Of a DNA stretch of 64,000 nt, positions 28,801-32,074 are shown piece by piece. The notes under the pieces are model-generated. The model was given only the letters and a program-made list of their open reading frames with translations. It was not told the origin of the DNA and did no database searches. Position 1 is the first letter of the stretch; the number at the start of each line of letters is the position of its first letter. Made by a program: the position numbers and the translations under genes. The stretch is from JBBSJZ01 sp041751935 (GTDB lineage Bacteria; Planctomycetota; Planctomycetia; Pirellulales; Pirellulaceae), in the NCBI GenBank assembly GCA_041751935.1, contig JBGSIA010000225.1:8707-72706 (forward strand), in the 5' to 3' direction.

Positions 28801-31800
28801 GTGTGGCTGTTTGTTCGAATGCATCGCTCGGCGGATCCGTTGCATCGGCCTTGAACTTCTGTAGCGCTTCGTCTGTTTTTGGATTTGCTGCTCCATCGAC
28901 GATCAGTGGTTGGTCGGCGAAGTCTCTGTAGCCGAGATAGTTCAAACGCTGCTGGACTCGAGCGATGGCAGTCGGGCTGTCCGCAGCAAAACCGTCATAA
29001 GTGAAGGGACTCATGCCAGAGATGATCTGCACATCGATCGAGTGTGATGTTTCCCCGACGTGATAGTCCACTCGCAGCGTGCCCTGCAACCCATGTAAAG
29101 TCGAACTGTCGAACGGTAGAGTGTCGTCGGCGGTGGAGGGCGATAGTAAGAAACCGCCATCGGACGCAAATGTAGGACCGCCGAAACGCGTCACCACAGC
29201 GACCGGCTTGCCTTGATACGACAGTCGCCAATCCGTGTTCGCTTGAACGCTGACGTCCAATGGATAGACAGTGTTTCCTGAGACCGCTGAGAAAACGGCA
29301 TTCGAAAACTGCTGGCCTTCAGGACCGGGAACGTAGACAGTGGCCGCATCGCCCGTCGCGACGATTGGAGCGACGATGGAGCGAGTGACTCCAGCGAGCA
29401 GACTCTGCGCTTGTTCGGCATGTTGGTAACTGACCACGGTCGCCGGATACGGACCCAGGAAAATACGACTGACTGCGGACTCGCGATTGACCGGCGGAAC
29501 CGCACCGGTCAGGAAGGATCGAGTGGTTGAATCTTGCACAACAAGACGATCACTGCTGCCGCTGCCACCATCGAAATGGATACGGTTCGTTAGCGGTAAT
29601 GGGCCCTGGGAGGTATCGACGATCAGCGTATCGTCACCCGCAAACCCTTGAACATCGATTTGTTTGACTGCTGATAACGGCATCAAACTGACTGCTTGAC
29701 TGTCAACTTGCACGCGCAACAACGATGGATCGATTGTGTCGCGCGAGATTGTGATCAAATTTGCTGCTGCGTTTCCGAGCACGGGCAGAAACCCACCGGC
29801 CAAACCTGAATACGCGACGCCTTGTCCATTGAGCCTAGCGGTGGTGATGGCGTCCAGCGTCGTGGACTGTTCCGACGCCTCACCTGCGGGATCGGTGGCG
29901 GCCGCTTTGAACTCCTGTATTGCTTGATCGGTTTGCGGATTTCGTGTGGCATCAACCACCAAAGGGTTGCCGGTTGCATCGGTGTAGCCGAAATATTTCA
30001 GACGCTGTTGCAAGCGAGCGACAGCGGTTGGATTGTTGTCGGCGTAACCATCGTAAGTAAATGGATTCGTGCCAGCGATCATCTGCACATCGATCGACAT
30101 CGGCGTGTCAGCAACTAAATAGTTGATTCGCAATGTCCCTTGCAGTCCATATTGCGTCGAAGTGTCGAACGGTAACGCATCGTCCGTCGTCGACGGCGAC
30201 AACAAAAATCCACCTTCGTTAGCAAACGTGGTTCCCGCGAATCGAGTGATCGTTCCGACCGGCTTACCGTCATAGGACAGCCGCCAATCCAAATTTGCAT
30301 CGACCGTCACATTCAAAGGGAACGTCTCGCCGCCTAAGACGGCGGTGAACTGTGCGTTGGTAAACGTTTGACCTTCGGGGCCGGGAACGTAGACGGTGGC
30401 TGCGTCGCCAGTGGCGACCAATGGCGCGACGATTTCTTGGTCGAGGCTGCCGAGTTGATTAATCGCACGCTCGGTATGTTGGTAGCCGATGACCGTCGTC
30501 GGTCCAGGACCAACGAACAGCCGCCCGATCGCTGATTCGCGACCGACCGGTTGCACTGCACCGGTCAGCGATGTCCGCCCGCTGGCGTCACGTACGATCA
30601 CGCGGTCGATATCGCCGCCACCGCCGTCGAATTGAATGCGATGGAGCAGCGGTATCTGCCCGACGGAGAGATCAACAATCAGCGTATCATTTCCGCCGAG
30701 AGTTTGGATGTCGAGTAGGGTGACCGCCGCTAACGGCACAACAAGCGGTGTTTGACTGTCGACGTGCACGCTGAGCAGTGAGTGATCGGTACTGACTAGA
30801 GATACTTGAATCGTGTTCGCGTTGTTGTCACCGAGCACTTGCAGCGTGCCGTTGGTGATATCAGGATAAACCGCGCCTTGGCCATTGAGCCGGGCGACGG
30901 TGTTGAAGTCCAATGTCGCCGATTGCAGGCTGGGGTCCGTGGGTGGATTCGTGGCCGCCGCTTTGAATTTTTTCAGCGATTCTTCGGTCGATGGATTGAA
31001 GCTTCCGTTGACAACCAGAGGAAGGTTCGCGTTGTCAACATAACCAAAGTAGTTCAAACGTTGTTGCAAGCGACTGATCGCCGTGGGGCTGTCCACGTCA
31101 AAGCCGTCGTAAGTAAACGGGCTAAGACCTGATATCAATTGCACATCCATCGACTTTGGTACGCCACCGACTTGATAGCTGACCCGTAGAGTACCTTGAA
31201 GTCCCAAATCGGCTGAGGTGTCAAACGGAAGTCCATCATTGCTGGTCGATGGCGCAAGCAGGAAACCGCCCTCGGTCGTAAAAGTCGGGCCACCAAACCT
31301 TGTCAGCGTGGCAACTGGTTGGCCCTGATACGTCAGTCTCCAGTCGGAATTCGTTTGGAAGCTGACATCGAGCGGATAGACGGTGTTTTCCAAGACTGCT
31401 GAAAACTGTGCGTTCGTAAACGATTGGCCCTGAGCTCCAGGCACATACACGGTCGCCGCATCCGCAGTCGCTACGATCGGTGCAAGAATTTCTTGATGGA
31501 CGCTGCCGAGTTGGTTGAACGCATGTTCGGCATTTTGGTAACTGACGACCGTCGCGACGGTCGGACCGATGTAGATGCGGCTTATCGCTGACTCTCGATC
31601 AATGGGTTGCACCGCCCCAGTGACAAAAGCACGTGCCGTTGAGTCGCGCACAATGACATGATCATTCGCCCCGCTGCCACCATCGAAGTGAATCCGACCG
31701 AGTACTGGAATCTGTCCAAGAGTAACATCGACGATGAATTGGTCATCTCCGCCGAGACCCAAGACGTGAATATCGCTAATCGACTCAACAGGTAGCGTTG

Positions 31801-32074
31801 CTACAGGTCGGCCGTCGATCTGGACGCGAACTTGCGAGTCATTGCTTGGATCCAGCGATAGCTGAATCGAGTTTGTGCTGTCATCACCACGAATTTCCAG
31901 CACGCCGCTGGATGGGAAGTGGGTCGCGCCACTATCAACGGCCAACAACCTCCGATCTTCGAGCAGTTCGATCAACAGCCTATGACGTCGTGGACTTTTT
32001 TCGCGCTGCTGAGAACGATTGTGTTGCCCGCGACTAATACTTTCGCTTCGCGAAGAGCGTGATGAGATAGCCAT
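1856..32074 (-). CDS. Giant multi-domain surface protein (~10,072 aa) with LEPR-type leader, RTX repeats and dockerin
   Basis: One uninterrupted frame of about 30.2 kb. The ATG at 32074 is preferred over an in-frame TTG at 32116. Order of segments (residues from the ATG): basic leader with LLIELLEDRRLLA (about 30-44), the planctomycete LEPR-XLL-type secretion leader; four tandem ~352-residue repeats (about 52-1450), each ending in a peptidoglycan-binding-like motif; a beta/helical region with three EF-hand-like loops (near 2110, 2715, 3110); RTX Ca-binding repeats (about 3200-4025, with small blocks near 4190-4260, 5036-5075, 5354-5405 and 7630-7660); PPC-like domains (about 4760-5010); FG-GAP repeats (about 5736-6846) with an inserted jelly-roll; ELWxxDGT repeats (about 7034-7406); leucine-rich repeats (about 7750-7930); a golvesin-like sheet domain (about 7940-8095); two LamG-like domains (about 8195-8600); PKD/cadherin-like domains (about 8890-9670); and a C-terminal dockerin (about 10001-10066). 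It is probably a Ca-stabilised extracellular adhesin or matrix protein. The exact function is unknown. Confidence 0.93.
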   Translation of the reverse strand: MAISSRSSRSESISRGQHNRSQQREKSPRRHRLLIELLEDRRLLAVDSGATHFPSSGVLEIRGDDSTNSIQLSLDPSNDSQVRVQIDGRPVATLPVESISDIHVLGLGGDDQFIVDVTLGQIPVLGRIHFDGGSGANDHVIVRDSTARAFVTGAVQPIDRESAISRIYIGPTVATVVSYQNAEHAFNQLGSVHQEILAPIVATADAATVYVPGAQGQSFTNAQFSAVLENTVYPLDVSFQTNSDWRLTYQGQPVATLTRFGGPTFTTEGGFLLAPSTSNDGLPFDTSADLGLQGTLRVSYQVGGVPKSMDVQLISGLSPFTYDGFDVDSPTAISRLQQRLNYFGYVDNANLPLVVNGSFNPSTEESLKKFKAAATNPPTDPSLQSATLDFNTVARLNGQGAVYPDITNGTLQVLGDNNANTIQVSLVSTDHSLLSVHVDSQTPLVVPLAAVTLLDIQTLGGNDTLIVDLSVGQIPLLHRIQFDGGGGDIDRVIVRDASGRTSLTGAVQPVGRESAIGRLFVGPGPTTVIGYQHTERAINQLGSLDQEIVAPLVATGDAATVYVPGPEGQTFTNAQFTAVLGGETFPLNVTVDANLDWRLSYDGKPVGTITRFAGTTFANEGGFLLSPSTTDDALPFDTSTQYGLQGTLRINYLVADTPMSIDVQMIAGTNPFTYDGYADNNPTAVARLQQRLKYFGYTDATGNPLVVDATRNPQTDQAIQEFKAAATDPAGEASEQSTTLDAITTARLNGQGVAYSGLAGGFLPVLGNAAANLITISRDTIDPSLLRVQVDSQAVSLMPLSAVKQIDVQGFAGDDTLIVDTSQGPLPLTNRIHFDGGSGSSDRLVVQDSTTRSFLTGAVPPVNRESAVSRIFLGPYPATVVSYQHAEQAQSLLAGVTRSIVAPIVATGDAATVYVPGPEGQQFSNAVFSAVSGNTVYPLDVSVQANTDWRLSYQGKPVAVVTRFGGPTFASDGGFLLSPSTADDTLPFDSSTLHGLQGTLRVDYHVGETSHSIDVQIISGMSPFTYDGFAADSPTAIARVQQRLNYLGYRDFADQPLIVDGAANPKTDEALQKFKADATDPPSDAFEQTATLDAATISRLNGSELNGVVNVNGTLEVRANEQNNVIRLSIDENNPTQLLIQIDQQPPSFAVLSTIDSISVYGFGGDDSLIVDTSHGQLTSNRKVTFLGHAGVDQVVLQDTTARSSIVNLTPPDDNGSGRVTLTPRPGTLVEFFGTELLVNQLVGSTQNVDRRLIATGDASFVTLPGDGSSPYSLDTFEVVLGNQTFPLTATRDALRGDYALEFQGTTVGNLIFGDRIQPPIPFRDSGVFAFAASAVANNLPFDLSSEPGFQGIVRIHYHNGVAARSFDVEFVPGFWSEYTFPATDQFFRTMVLQQRLNFLGATDFAGRSLNVDGILGPLTEEAIRNFKGLLSGNAVAETSVVDAMTIARLNQDPNGPLSLTPEQQVRISDGFDALSTRLSAIDSTGPIGQPLPIVGSIDSEEIAADPLRHISIGNTLSPGSRVGTQVVLQLGNYIAVDDTPTSAEFFDFIQMTPAASGFTDLQIELLANELRIDIGFTATTVTQHIADMGSEARASGLSLNPSPSIELTSQLVSALRVGVDFTKPDLNSAVYFQIGSFHTTVSLSSSDSVTLEAGFLELPDSLAGFFLDGNVQLFGVEDDNLNARLSLDRLLNTPSGALFATNSTGIAGGFLFPPVQVFGATSNGGLIALGGGSGSLFNGLPAAVDLTQLGPLQALMQVDATQLGAAVAQLSTVLQNLRSGSLLDNRIQFTDSSRLGDAIDPAKLLSDQVGSLFVATEQKPAVKTLQDLVSRLGSSLNGGSFNATTKVLSLNLKLADSTPAQKVRLGFENSVGDLTQLATTSDGDLSGTTALEFTLAIDLSQRVGNGVTFTPTTSLAALNGGRGVMGLAIDGQPDLLFTLSSGVTFIVTLDNVTTLGDVLSRINAAIPVNSLMEVRIEKDHLVFVDKTQGEAGGFSIKGINGSLVGLGGVGLGILATNDEPDTEGNFTIEGVALHGDSLGNHAYLVASGSNVPTLSGTATLTAEDVDATGNLNLIFISLGNGNTAATAGTGASEETFNVTLKDPNNDGKLTFTELQQGLKDIGTVANAPVHGGSASFSLPANATLPSETVSANPGLTITWNDLSDPNSLTVNFGPALEPLRELGAINQASLNSLLDQVADYLDQIEQVPFLHDKIPLLNESLGGLVGAAKKFRDAMDDFGDDAIDSLLTLEEKLETAVEKALSIPVTPGDGSTVELSRDGHALRVEIDYNPTYTALRQLNLDLAALGIPGVSTLVDARGMAMFDVSVGASFNLDFGIELTNPNDPRPFIYDTTTATLSAKIYGSNIHFNAAVGPLGISIGNGSSNNGFLVLDSDGALETTANPADRATLTVGLTGGVGGRIYFNDFASSNLSTPAVTGQMNLQLPIFKKDNVTVLDPLAPNLAWQFSLDDLASPPLPSAVPNFSAIFSELSLGGAIDGFSDGWDTFFDVLDTALDSTAYLAKLPLIGDQLKDATNFIKDLRDRVKNNFDQAGDLTTDVLRQKIYEAVGPGGLNWLHDRNGNGVQIDDIVLSPGVINSGTSEIRIDMTLGQTATLVNEPIDFDLGLPLIGLDLDGGVQVKAGFTWSFGFGISKTQGFFLATAAKDELKINIDALIPDFHGVGTLGFLQVDASDDPTAPSHVSGQIAVDLKDPSGDGRLTLAELTSATSFTQVVDARFTGVADLNLKLVASFGGNADFPSIGADFNLDWTFVNASTQSAENSFGGSPTLALNNITIDAGQAISKLLAPILGTIDDILTPIQPVIDLLSTPLPVVSDLLGSPFTLLDLAEVYTSFGSPETADQIRLAKKFINVAKQLSDLADNAKSLGSLVIDVGSFNLSGVGGVPGLDVREQALASLDGTALGQIAGALNNIPVVGDVAAFLSSSHSLGGEAADVGSSEGGLSFPILDKPLSILQALLGGNPEGIVFFAFQTPKLEVDAIIELQIPIFPPFLTAFLNGGIEVDAQIGFGFDASGLAKFVGSNDALDIFDGFYVSDRLNADGTGADVDELTLTGAIEVGAFAGADLGAVDIEVGAKGGVYANVGLNLNDPNNSGRIHPSEFAEIVDQGFECLVDLHGKVTAGASIYVDIEALGLTVFSDEFEIASATLVEFNHHCTATNNPELAALNNGVLTLLFDPSGDDDYRLTGGDAGSIIVKARGKQQIFNGVNSIVGDMGRGNDSIQIAATIGLPIELFGGEGDDSFDLGGGPATIHGGTGNDSIDAGSAGSNVLLYGDDGDDLLVGGRADDDLHGGKGRDQLRGGIGNDKLYGDEGDDHLSGASGNDTIDGGDGNDKLYGETGNDQVVGGKGDDRADGGSGDDQLFGDDGKDTLIGDDGVDRLYGGAGNDFLEGGLANDYLEGNDGDDYLDGGRHNDTIHGSAGNDYVQGGLGSDTLFGEAGNDRILAGISEVGGDPNSVHFIDAGEGIDVVCGDIGADLIFGGSGEDRLFGLAGSDTIDAGLGNDIVYGGSGSDRLVGNWGRDTIYAGSSASGGGTTSDLNTVFGDAESGSAPGSVTDEADAIYGDIGGDAIDAGLGSDTVYALQGSDLIVGGPQADLIYAGVNELGGGAASDANIVYGDSQLGGETEEGHQDRIFGDLGPDIVYAGASSDTVYSLAGNDIVYAGDGNDIIDTALGDDVVYGEAGNDNIRTGVGNDIALGGGGDDHIESGDDDDFVVGGTGVDMIDGGAGSDVLWGGNEVIGATAFSRNSSALSFPTNFTDQIWSITSGMQQLVPSILAGLSVEGQVNDGDDRITGGGGTDWVFGGGGNDDLDGGSDGDFVDGGSGYDRILGGSGDDVIRGGSGDDVLRGGDGIDQLFGDAGTDHLFGDAGKADGTLTDSLVGQRLFGGDGIDYLYGFSYAIDVAAEKDLQGDELHGGSGGDWIYGSIRSETLYGDAGNETIEGDAIVGPSYAPYSLRSILGGNDTIYGGSGEDKLYGGGGDDTIWGGFDSDWLEGQNGVDVLYGGSGIDILVLDTSFEYGPIPDGHSESFDGHFGNIAQGDTPDDNATDILQIEGSDVADTIRLGQVRYTFNHPDGSMRFDATKLAISLTAGSDTRFFTADWRDFFDKQDDNGAPLVEQFRIAGLGGDDELGFIGEDNSLLIEDGFIVTVGGVSINQKPLDVSDLDERSDDFIGVLDGGPGNDTLRGTNARDRIDGGFDSDTIYGFAGDDQLWGDGGPGFGLRTDFDRIFGGQGNDDLLGGQGQNELIAWSFHPDKGLGDLQFDDGQSATALDGVATLTGRMPLPSNGRLDHDASFRVTGDSIYTYIVTITADQSNETREDLVDDVNAALIAGGSEGYISAALVGDRITLVAPANSLVINRVEDFGIFVDTMGVLQSDSGDHFGAIDAQGNVIPNGILDVDDDIPGPKRSAYRLEDTGLNRVLGSDNALAVYGGDELYGGTGLDFLYGNEGPQSDPDRLYDRSGKLFESIDGGLAGDEWKKYARRTNKVWYYGGTNLNDSISVDFVTEPGVLQGHHLITRLTENNGNFTFDAQVRLDFDARDASGKLIWSPNDSYYGLALTGTTAAPTNGRLVDTSNLPLPDAEFTFAIDGLVTAISLSASATLNNQSLLDLASDMNDALSAAGLAAILSARPNGDRISFIRVGMQGASTGSLVVISANETAIGALGLTAELAATIGFVGSHGLQSLLPGEGDFSAIIIDALDGNDQITVGPTVVKSVWTDAGDGDDQVVYVSGSPILIDQTDSRDNGIGNGDFLHAYDFGVLASENLFTGLTIDSPTDIDWYRLQFAGTPGAAEEIRIRSLSSSDRLTARLVSADGINQVPESDSVDGVIRLSAITGLLPNVDYFLEVHTDLIPTIYEIEFVVGTAANNSQGTTATLSAPLDSFSSIQGRSLRAGSDAAWYQFQLTRDVIAGDELLVNLFEAAGPTTITVYDSLDATSPFVVPAHAVTARTGNAGESVSVPLTGLKQSVSYWIEISGVGPTRYELVPRMGGAATLDLSGRNVADLSDPILIARNGIVRKDVILGGSGNDVVQGGPGEDWIFGGTGNDVLSGGFDRQKGDLIWGGAGDDIYQILPDEQALTRAGERSITIAGQTTFIPTYSDRFDGGEGNDQVLFLGGDLDTHGDPINDNVAIRWNTVLHRYEFTARVWDTVRNEDVSALYPDAAVYYANLPTSASSYLSAGRLGGDVLFTISVNGVSKNIVVTQASTSLNRQFDDLVQQLNDAFATAGLAAQVIVEVRAGRLVFSSVRIGGTASLEISQTNPEAEVLGIRITETIFGRTDVPGFAQQFANYTFVRTEQTVIDVRAGNDEVHADSEYLIRGSEWGIDPEDRPQRANPNLTIRGGDGSDRLFGGAGDDIIEGGDDADVIVGGGGNDDLSGNFGDDWIAGGTASLLPDRYEFSTGHPNDLVAYASLLTDSLLPLRTDPVHDDIVLDDLSLSYGDRGDWYVFRTPESLKSYGAAKAAQLLRSMFDLQFTSPEVTNGFLGGVLTKFGYHDTIQGVVNPANPDRTLFLFAATDTDPGSGLVPVPIDQFAGVPEYYMLHVVNVNNRALVSTSPVFPVDVTTGPAISFALSLDGEPSKNIALPNPASYSLSVNSLLTLLQSQIDEQFPRGGGDVPQVTVGLMGVQDTRIGLWLTSPYAQSMEISSVSDLASRYLHLEPGRISVDDPTAGRPPEALGTYTLTFKADALNLLGAGSTVHVGAATADVVLQSTDGLFRPAAVPLGDLNGDGYDDFIGFVQDSGATPWLAKVYFGGTDLSTPSLLLQLPFNYEGLTPDDDVISGVIATGDFNADGFGDFAVVDDFDPVDNNQPGKVYIVLGRATWPATIDAATQADVTAIGFANTNFSSDSYLKVSTAGDLNGDGADDLLIGDGRELAGGSIHILLGVPYSDPKGWRVWSEQPPLHLDDFEDGAAASLDGFDFRNEIFFPDSTSGSAAPDALWHVTDRRADDSDHSSTHSLYFGDESTGKYDVKDTLGLPQRVLGQAFKNFDLASTPVGARLSLSFSYFLATEGAIGAYDRASVGFLDDNGTRIAHGNHDGFLIENSGVWQTAEIDLGTRSADSVEIAFQFDSLDDLYNQFEGFYVDDVELRIERVELQASTQLARIAGSGTNDIGHSVATIGDLTGNDGKPEFATIARSGNGDKVFVFSGGAYPWTPGETYQASTIKFATISGASLSSYDLSTAGNVIPDAAGAFPDLILNNKYLSDYPVYIVSGGAISAGGHTFSLSDSTVVTELPSGYAVPLGNLDGVGADELGVIKRAHVQRVTEAGTDEEHLVGEIYYGATTVGGNLFSKPDLVIEPHSPLYEPGVDLQSFFFASLGDINLDELDDFAIADTIAGRQLTIHYGKPLVANPATFIASDFSDSYQYELAIPLPTLPANPIRQLNLRDATTAAHDIVSAAVIEGTLNNERLGTPRNLGDINGDRHDDFAIESDQAYYIFYGPQSFDGSDNVRDRADIIVDRTVPGSNLVNLAESLVNLDGDALGTNDLLFYRRSTVLEFEIIYGGPLLPRNLNDVELTVSNQDAVKHVRLSSATPLNQQAFPSLQVQVFGLDWNGSGARDFAVFEEQTFGVFGAPKIPLLTVFSGASLLAADGQSAGSLTALGYFGGPSNTFNYRAEGVGDVNGDGLDDVAINSGTDGWVIAGRTSFANTSIASAAMQTFTVPSANPNRTHNIFALGDIGRKLVVGTTTTSSPTPDGYDDFATVARVTGTSADRMISIHLGGTATGVNSSIRTISRSGSTGGLDITLTPVSGDFDGDGQADLAVLETIRTSTGGTAITGTVYLFWNIADPALATQLDLLLDADVTITSDSSSGVLDRISSSLAPDIDGDGRDDLLSGASTADVVNGSLKIDAGRVYVIHGRPQQGSLPTQFDLLGNQTITGSGDYVVDQATGQPAKFNRTLSAVSNESWFRYTSLGDGLPGNYIGVSPYATDPYAIRANAAQTFNVSTGNPFPIAPFVANNVMISDQNFAGLLEFDLSSVLRLREDAQATAGIDLDYSSLAFGLPTSYPSNPNLRAVLGNTLYFATPFAGFGNVLWQTDGTAAGTHRVSSGFITGSKDFRLAGNHLYFISGDSLWTVDGEGLEPRTIASDIDSLGEVVESGNTVWFTSNGYLYSMLMGQTPTLVLANGQPANNVSHLNRFDLGTEVDQANLFFVADGSAGDRVLYRYDIETSQAIEELTDLYAEGELLAIGGVAGTALYITAQDNLADEFRSLWRVTRDGSDTIVDPVTANESSQQGSPRELYDLGGTLVFTQGNMICAIPNGGTQAVLVADLGFDGPNALDVNIANFTIVDFGQGPRLVFSANFSSTFTSSPYGNEVWITDGTPEGTHLLRDINKQPAFGRDTESSDPGQFAVVGNTLYFTAYQGAASTNRELWKTDGTTDGTVLVKEFQPGSAGGFSDVSTFLVGGTDRLLFNADDGNGLELWSANSDSVLRIDQNLGLVLSVETLFDEGDGALDVIDLSSTARFQFQSTISASSGVHHLELFDGIQDAVREALRTGKTRLTVRLSTVTPNVQLYIQQSLAEKVYGALPGGPGNTRLVVTPSPGVLFDVYNDVGDQLASAKPLVDTRSYDAGTYYVRVNSPTPLSQDLPFTIEIGAPAAGQTRPQYELNDRDVLRGDDGDDTLNGNSDLDRLFGGSGRDLFVTDVLFLESTAPIRQKVLSGPEPRDWNAVEDFALVNVSAAESFGNILTAQLDPVVELYDPALRRKLAEILDIATTTHWTSDPNLNPKLARPIHSSDLASLVELDLGYTTFSNLTGLEHAINLRSLNLSGTDPGDIYALQVATSVAAINAGAPLGPSRLEYLSFDFAYIDFLEPLALLHELKGLSLDGYNTSIGVTSFAPLVDLKELNFLSADGLAYVVPLDPLSQLTALRTLSLNDSNVADITALSGLHSLEQVYLANNGISRIDALADQYFADNSPAFNQVSAGTSFTTIGNWQSNIQHATGVVNGDYLFHAVNPNEASSATWQFTGLEPGEYEVVVTWPEFDNRASNARFEVSNAEHYEEGYAFNTVTTAQVDQRLAPRGEYLGNKIWQSIATIQVISAPGASNTGSASVSLVHEPGIDAANGLLVADGVRLIRIDPKKPLELLDLTNNPLGNDAVALVADALEPAIEDHNGATPWRELQYTSDPNAPTINRTTPIQIVSGEITDLSTVPGYVAPIGSDPDGSAVSFSYQPLVKDVNVGSRYFSGDDAVVLPSTLQQYASPEVAFEFWFTTSKTSAQTLLSAVASNGTNLLRIGTTSINGITGTLISLAIGSLGTAVNAGTTLTDGKPHHLYVALNNLGNASATATVYVDGQAVGSPSITSGSISLDSVVLGQSQGAVRGAYAPSGGFVGSMDEVRIWSKARTSTQISVDRSLRLTSYEPFLRAQYTFDDEAESFIAVDSARDSARPANIIGWWRGEGNARDVVTGVIGTATSGASYTTGVNTDRQAFTFDGVNDYISIPNHATQNPSSQITIEAWVNPTASQIGLIAGKVEGYQLYMLDDRRMRMFLPNVGYVTSLSSIPLNQWTHVAVVYHSFAGGFYGIYINGVLNNTAAPSGPITVYNHPLQIGGFNVPAIYTGLFFAGRIDELGLYGQALISSQVADIYANGAPHHAEFGDAIGGTGNTASSPDAGAGITSILGDGVQVIGSGSNRSLRPLGGAADGLKKVLVSANEFTSGGGRLTTAIQDVYVGPVTGIYGTRTDQLTGQGTEGWEIYLDTNGDNIPDQTTLTDRNGDFAFINVSWSTTPISVRQATDPAWTQYVTQYSGIIADSQTHLQRFNFSDEKQVQISVTTDGATTLIPPADEGQLVRLLAAISPALSDPQYQWSVNSTNGESLYFDDPGNVPTAEFTPLDQGDYLVTLVVSSAPGAATYYEFTQTQVVIARNLAPIISADLNPIFLNEGELLQIPVDAFDVDPLVFFLDFDIDGDGRFDSADDVQFAVPYEIYIPWYYLVDAGISDGPRELSARISVREFADVDGKVVSLSPFTLTIVNQGPFVSIGGPYTSIEGDDLQLSAIATDPAGPSEPLNYAWDLDADGLFDDAVGSSPTVTWSQLVSLGFANSHTTQNVSVRVSDDDGGITVDSGMLTIVNRNPQFMSVGQNFTVDEGTPVTLTGSFTDAGPNDTHTFAWEVSKNGQPFSSGNGLSITFTPDDQGEYRATLSVTDSDGGFSSQSTYVTAINIAPAASIALPTFVREGLNPIAFTSLIDGLADIAAGLSFSVDVNDDGSFEIVDALQTNVDINLPSQGTYDVRFRVQDQDGAARDYVRTLTASNVAPSAVFGLSTSSAVTEGDTVLSVQFTMPADASALDAAAGFTYSYDLDGDGVFEVENVVEAILPVSFPQDGVYTLRGRIHDVDGGSSEYSLVVNVGNFASQIVSFTGPSSGNEGAAIAFTGSVTDVGVDDLTAVAIVRRSTVFNDPGSQYPVVIASDGSFHFELAFSTDDAGGYDVELRVSDGTDTTSQSLHVTINNIAPALLTQADATIAAGRIFTRTLFFTDSGKDNWTTTANYDLGGLGVAEPITINPLTKSLSLNHVYATPGVYQVKVDVLDGTGMSSAMFLVNVLPNQTPTVVQPIDSRTVLQGFTFATSHADLRQVFDDVDGPTSELQYSVLSNTHSALVATSVSDGKLYLTIDPALTGAATITIRATDAGGAFVDTSFDITVLAHDTTAPTSSVMPLPTNASSLDIPISIVGIDPSGPVGSDVTGTLEYDIYVGVAGGAFLKMATIPASAPSFVFHAASNQTYFIRSVARDAAGNEESEPITADTLIQVGDFEAPVTRIGTASATTAGLFTLSATGTDSGGGQLLHIDFYVSIDDGTAEFIGTASAGTANPQGVYAASTNYQGRTDGVAHKYRFFSLGRDSAGNVELPPTDHSQDVIVTQTFATVGLMATGIDVQLGLQQRSFIRYVDVLFNSEAGLNELLLLNPFAIEKFALDATDVTPGTGTSVSTSFGATKVGDRLRLDFGSNGITGSRVSNAGDGFYRIRVDGNGDGDYLDAVDAAFEFTRILGDANGDAKVDAADVALVTQQNGRTGANLNGDIDGSGTVNTLDRNITNAQKTANKHLAAGLLAYLDD
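1880..2075 (-). other. C-terminal dockerin-type domain of the giant protein
   Basis: The last residues contain two calcium-loop motifs, GDANGDAKVDAADV and GDIDGSGTVNTLD, each followed by a helix. This is the duplicated F-hand layout of type I dockerins. In cellulosomes dockerins bind cohesins; in planctomycetes their partners are largely unknown. The domain ends a few residues before the stop codon. Confidence 0.8.
9860..10975 (-). repeat. ELWxxDGT repeat block in the giant gene
   Basis: Units of the form LWQTDGTAAGTHRV, EVWITDGTPEGTHLL and ELWKTDGTTDGTVLV recur, with NTLYFTA-type strands between them. This repeat is known mainly from large secreted proteins of planctomycetes and myxobacteria; its function is not established. 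It is followed at about 9190-9100 by one isolated RTX block and at 8830-8290 by leucine-rich repeats. Confidence 0.85.
11540..14870 (-). repeat. FG-GAP / VCBS-type repeat block in the giant gene
   Basis: Repeated units of the type LGDLNGDGYDDFIG, GDLNGDGADDLLIG, GDINGDRHDDFAI, GDVNGDGLDDVAI and PDIDGDGRDDLLSG are spread over about 1,100 residues. Such repeats form integrin-like beta-propeller blades with calcium loops (DxNxDGxxD). A non-repeat insertion of about 200 residues (about 14330-13740) with FYVDDVELR near its end looks like a MAM/LamG-type jelly-roll. Confidence 0.85.
20000..22500 (-). repeat. Main RTX (hemolysin-type Ca-binding) nonapeptide block
   Basis: Dense tandem GGxGxDxxx repeats (for example GGTGNDSIDAG and YGDEGDDHLSGASG) run for roughly 800 residues in the giant protein. 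In the RTX family these form a parallel beta-roll that binds calcium once outside the cell. At DNA level the block appears as a run of short GC-rich near-repeats on both strands. Some units are interrupted by longer loops (for example around 21170-21250 and 20690-20800). Confidence 0.93.
27720..31920 (-). repeat. Four tandem ~1.06 kb coding repeats in the giant gene
   Basis: Approximate copy borders are 31920-30863, 30862-29806, 29805-28746 and 28745-27720. Each unit begins with a strand pattern like NGTLQVLGDNN, runs through shared landmarks (DDTLIVD, IHFDGGSG, RESA, ATVYVPG, PSTxDD, SPFTYDG) and ends with RLQQRLxYxGY...VDG...ExLxxFK, followed by ARLNG. The first three copies are closely similar; the fourth has diverged but keeps the order. 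The final part looks like the three-helix peptidoglycan-binding type 1 module. Copy borders are estimated by eye. Confidence 0.85.
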
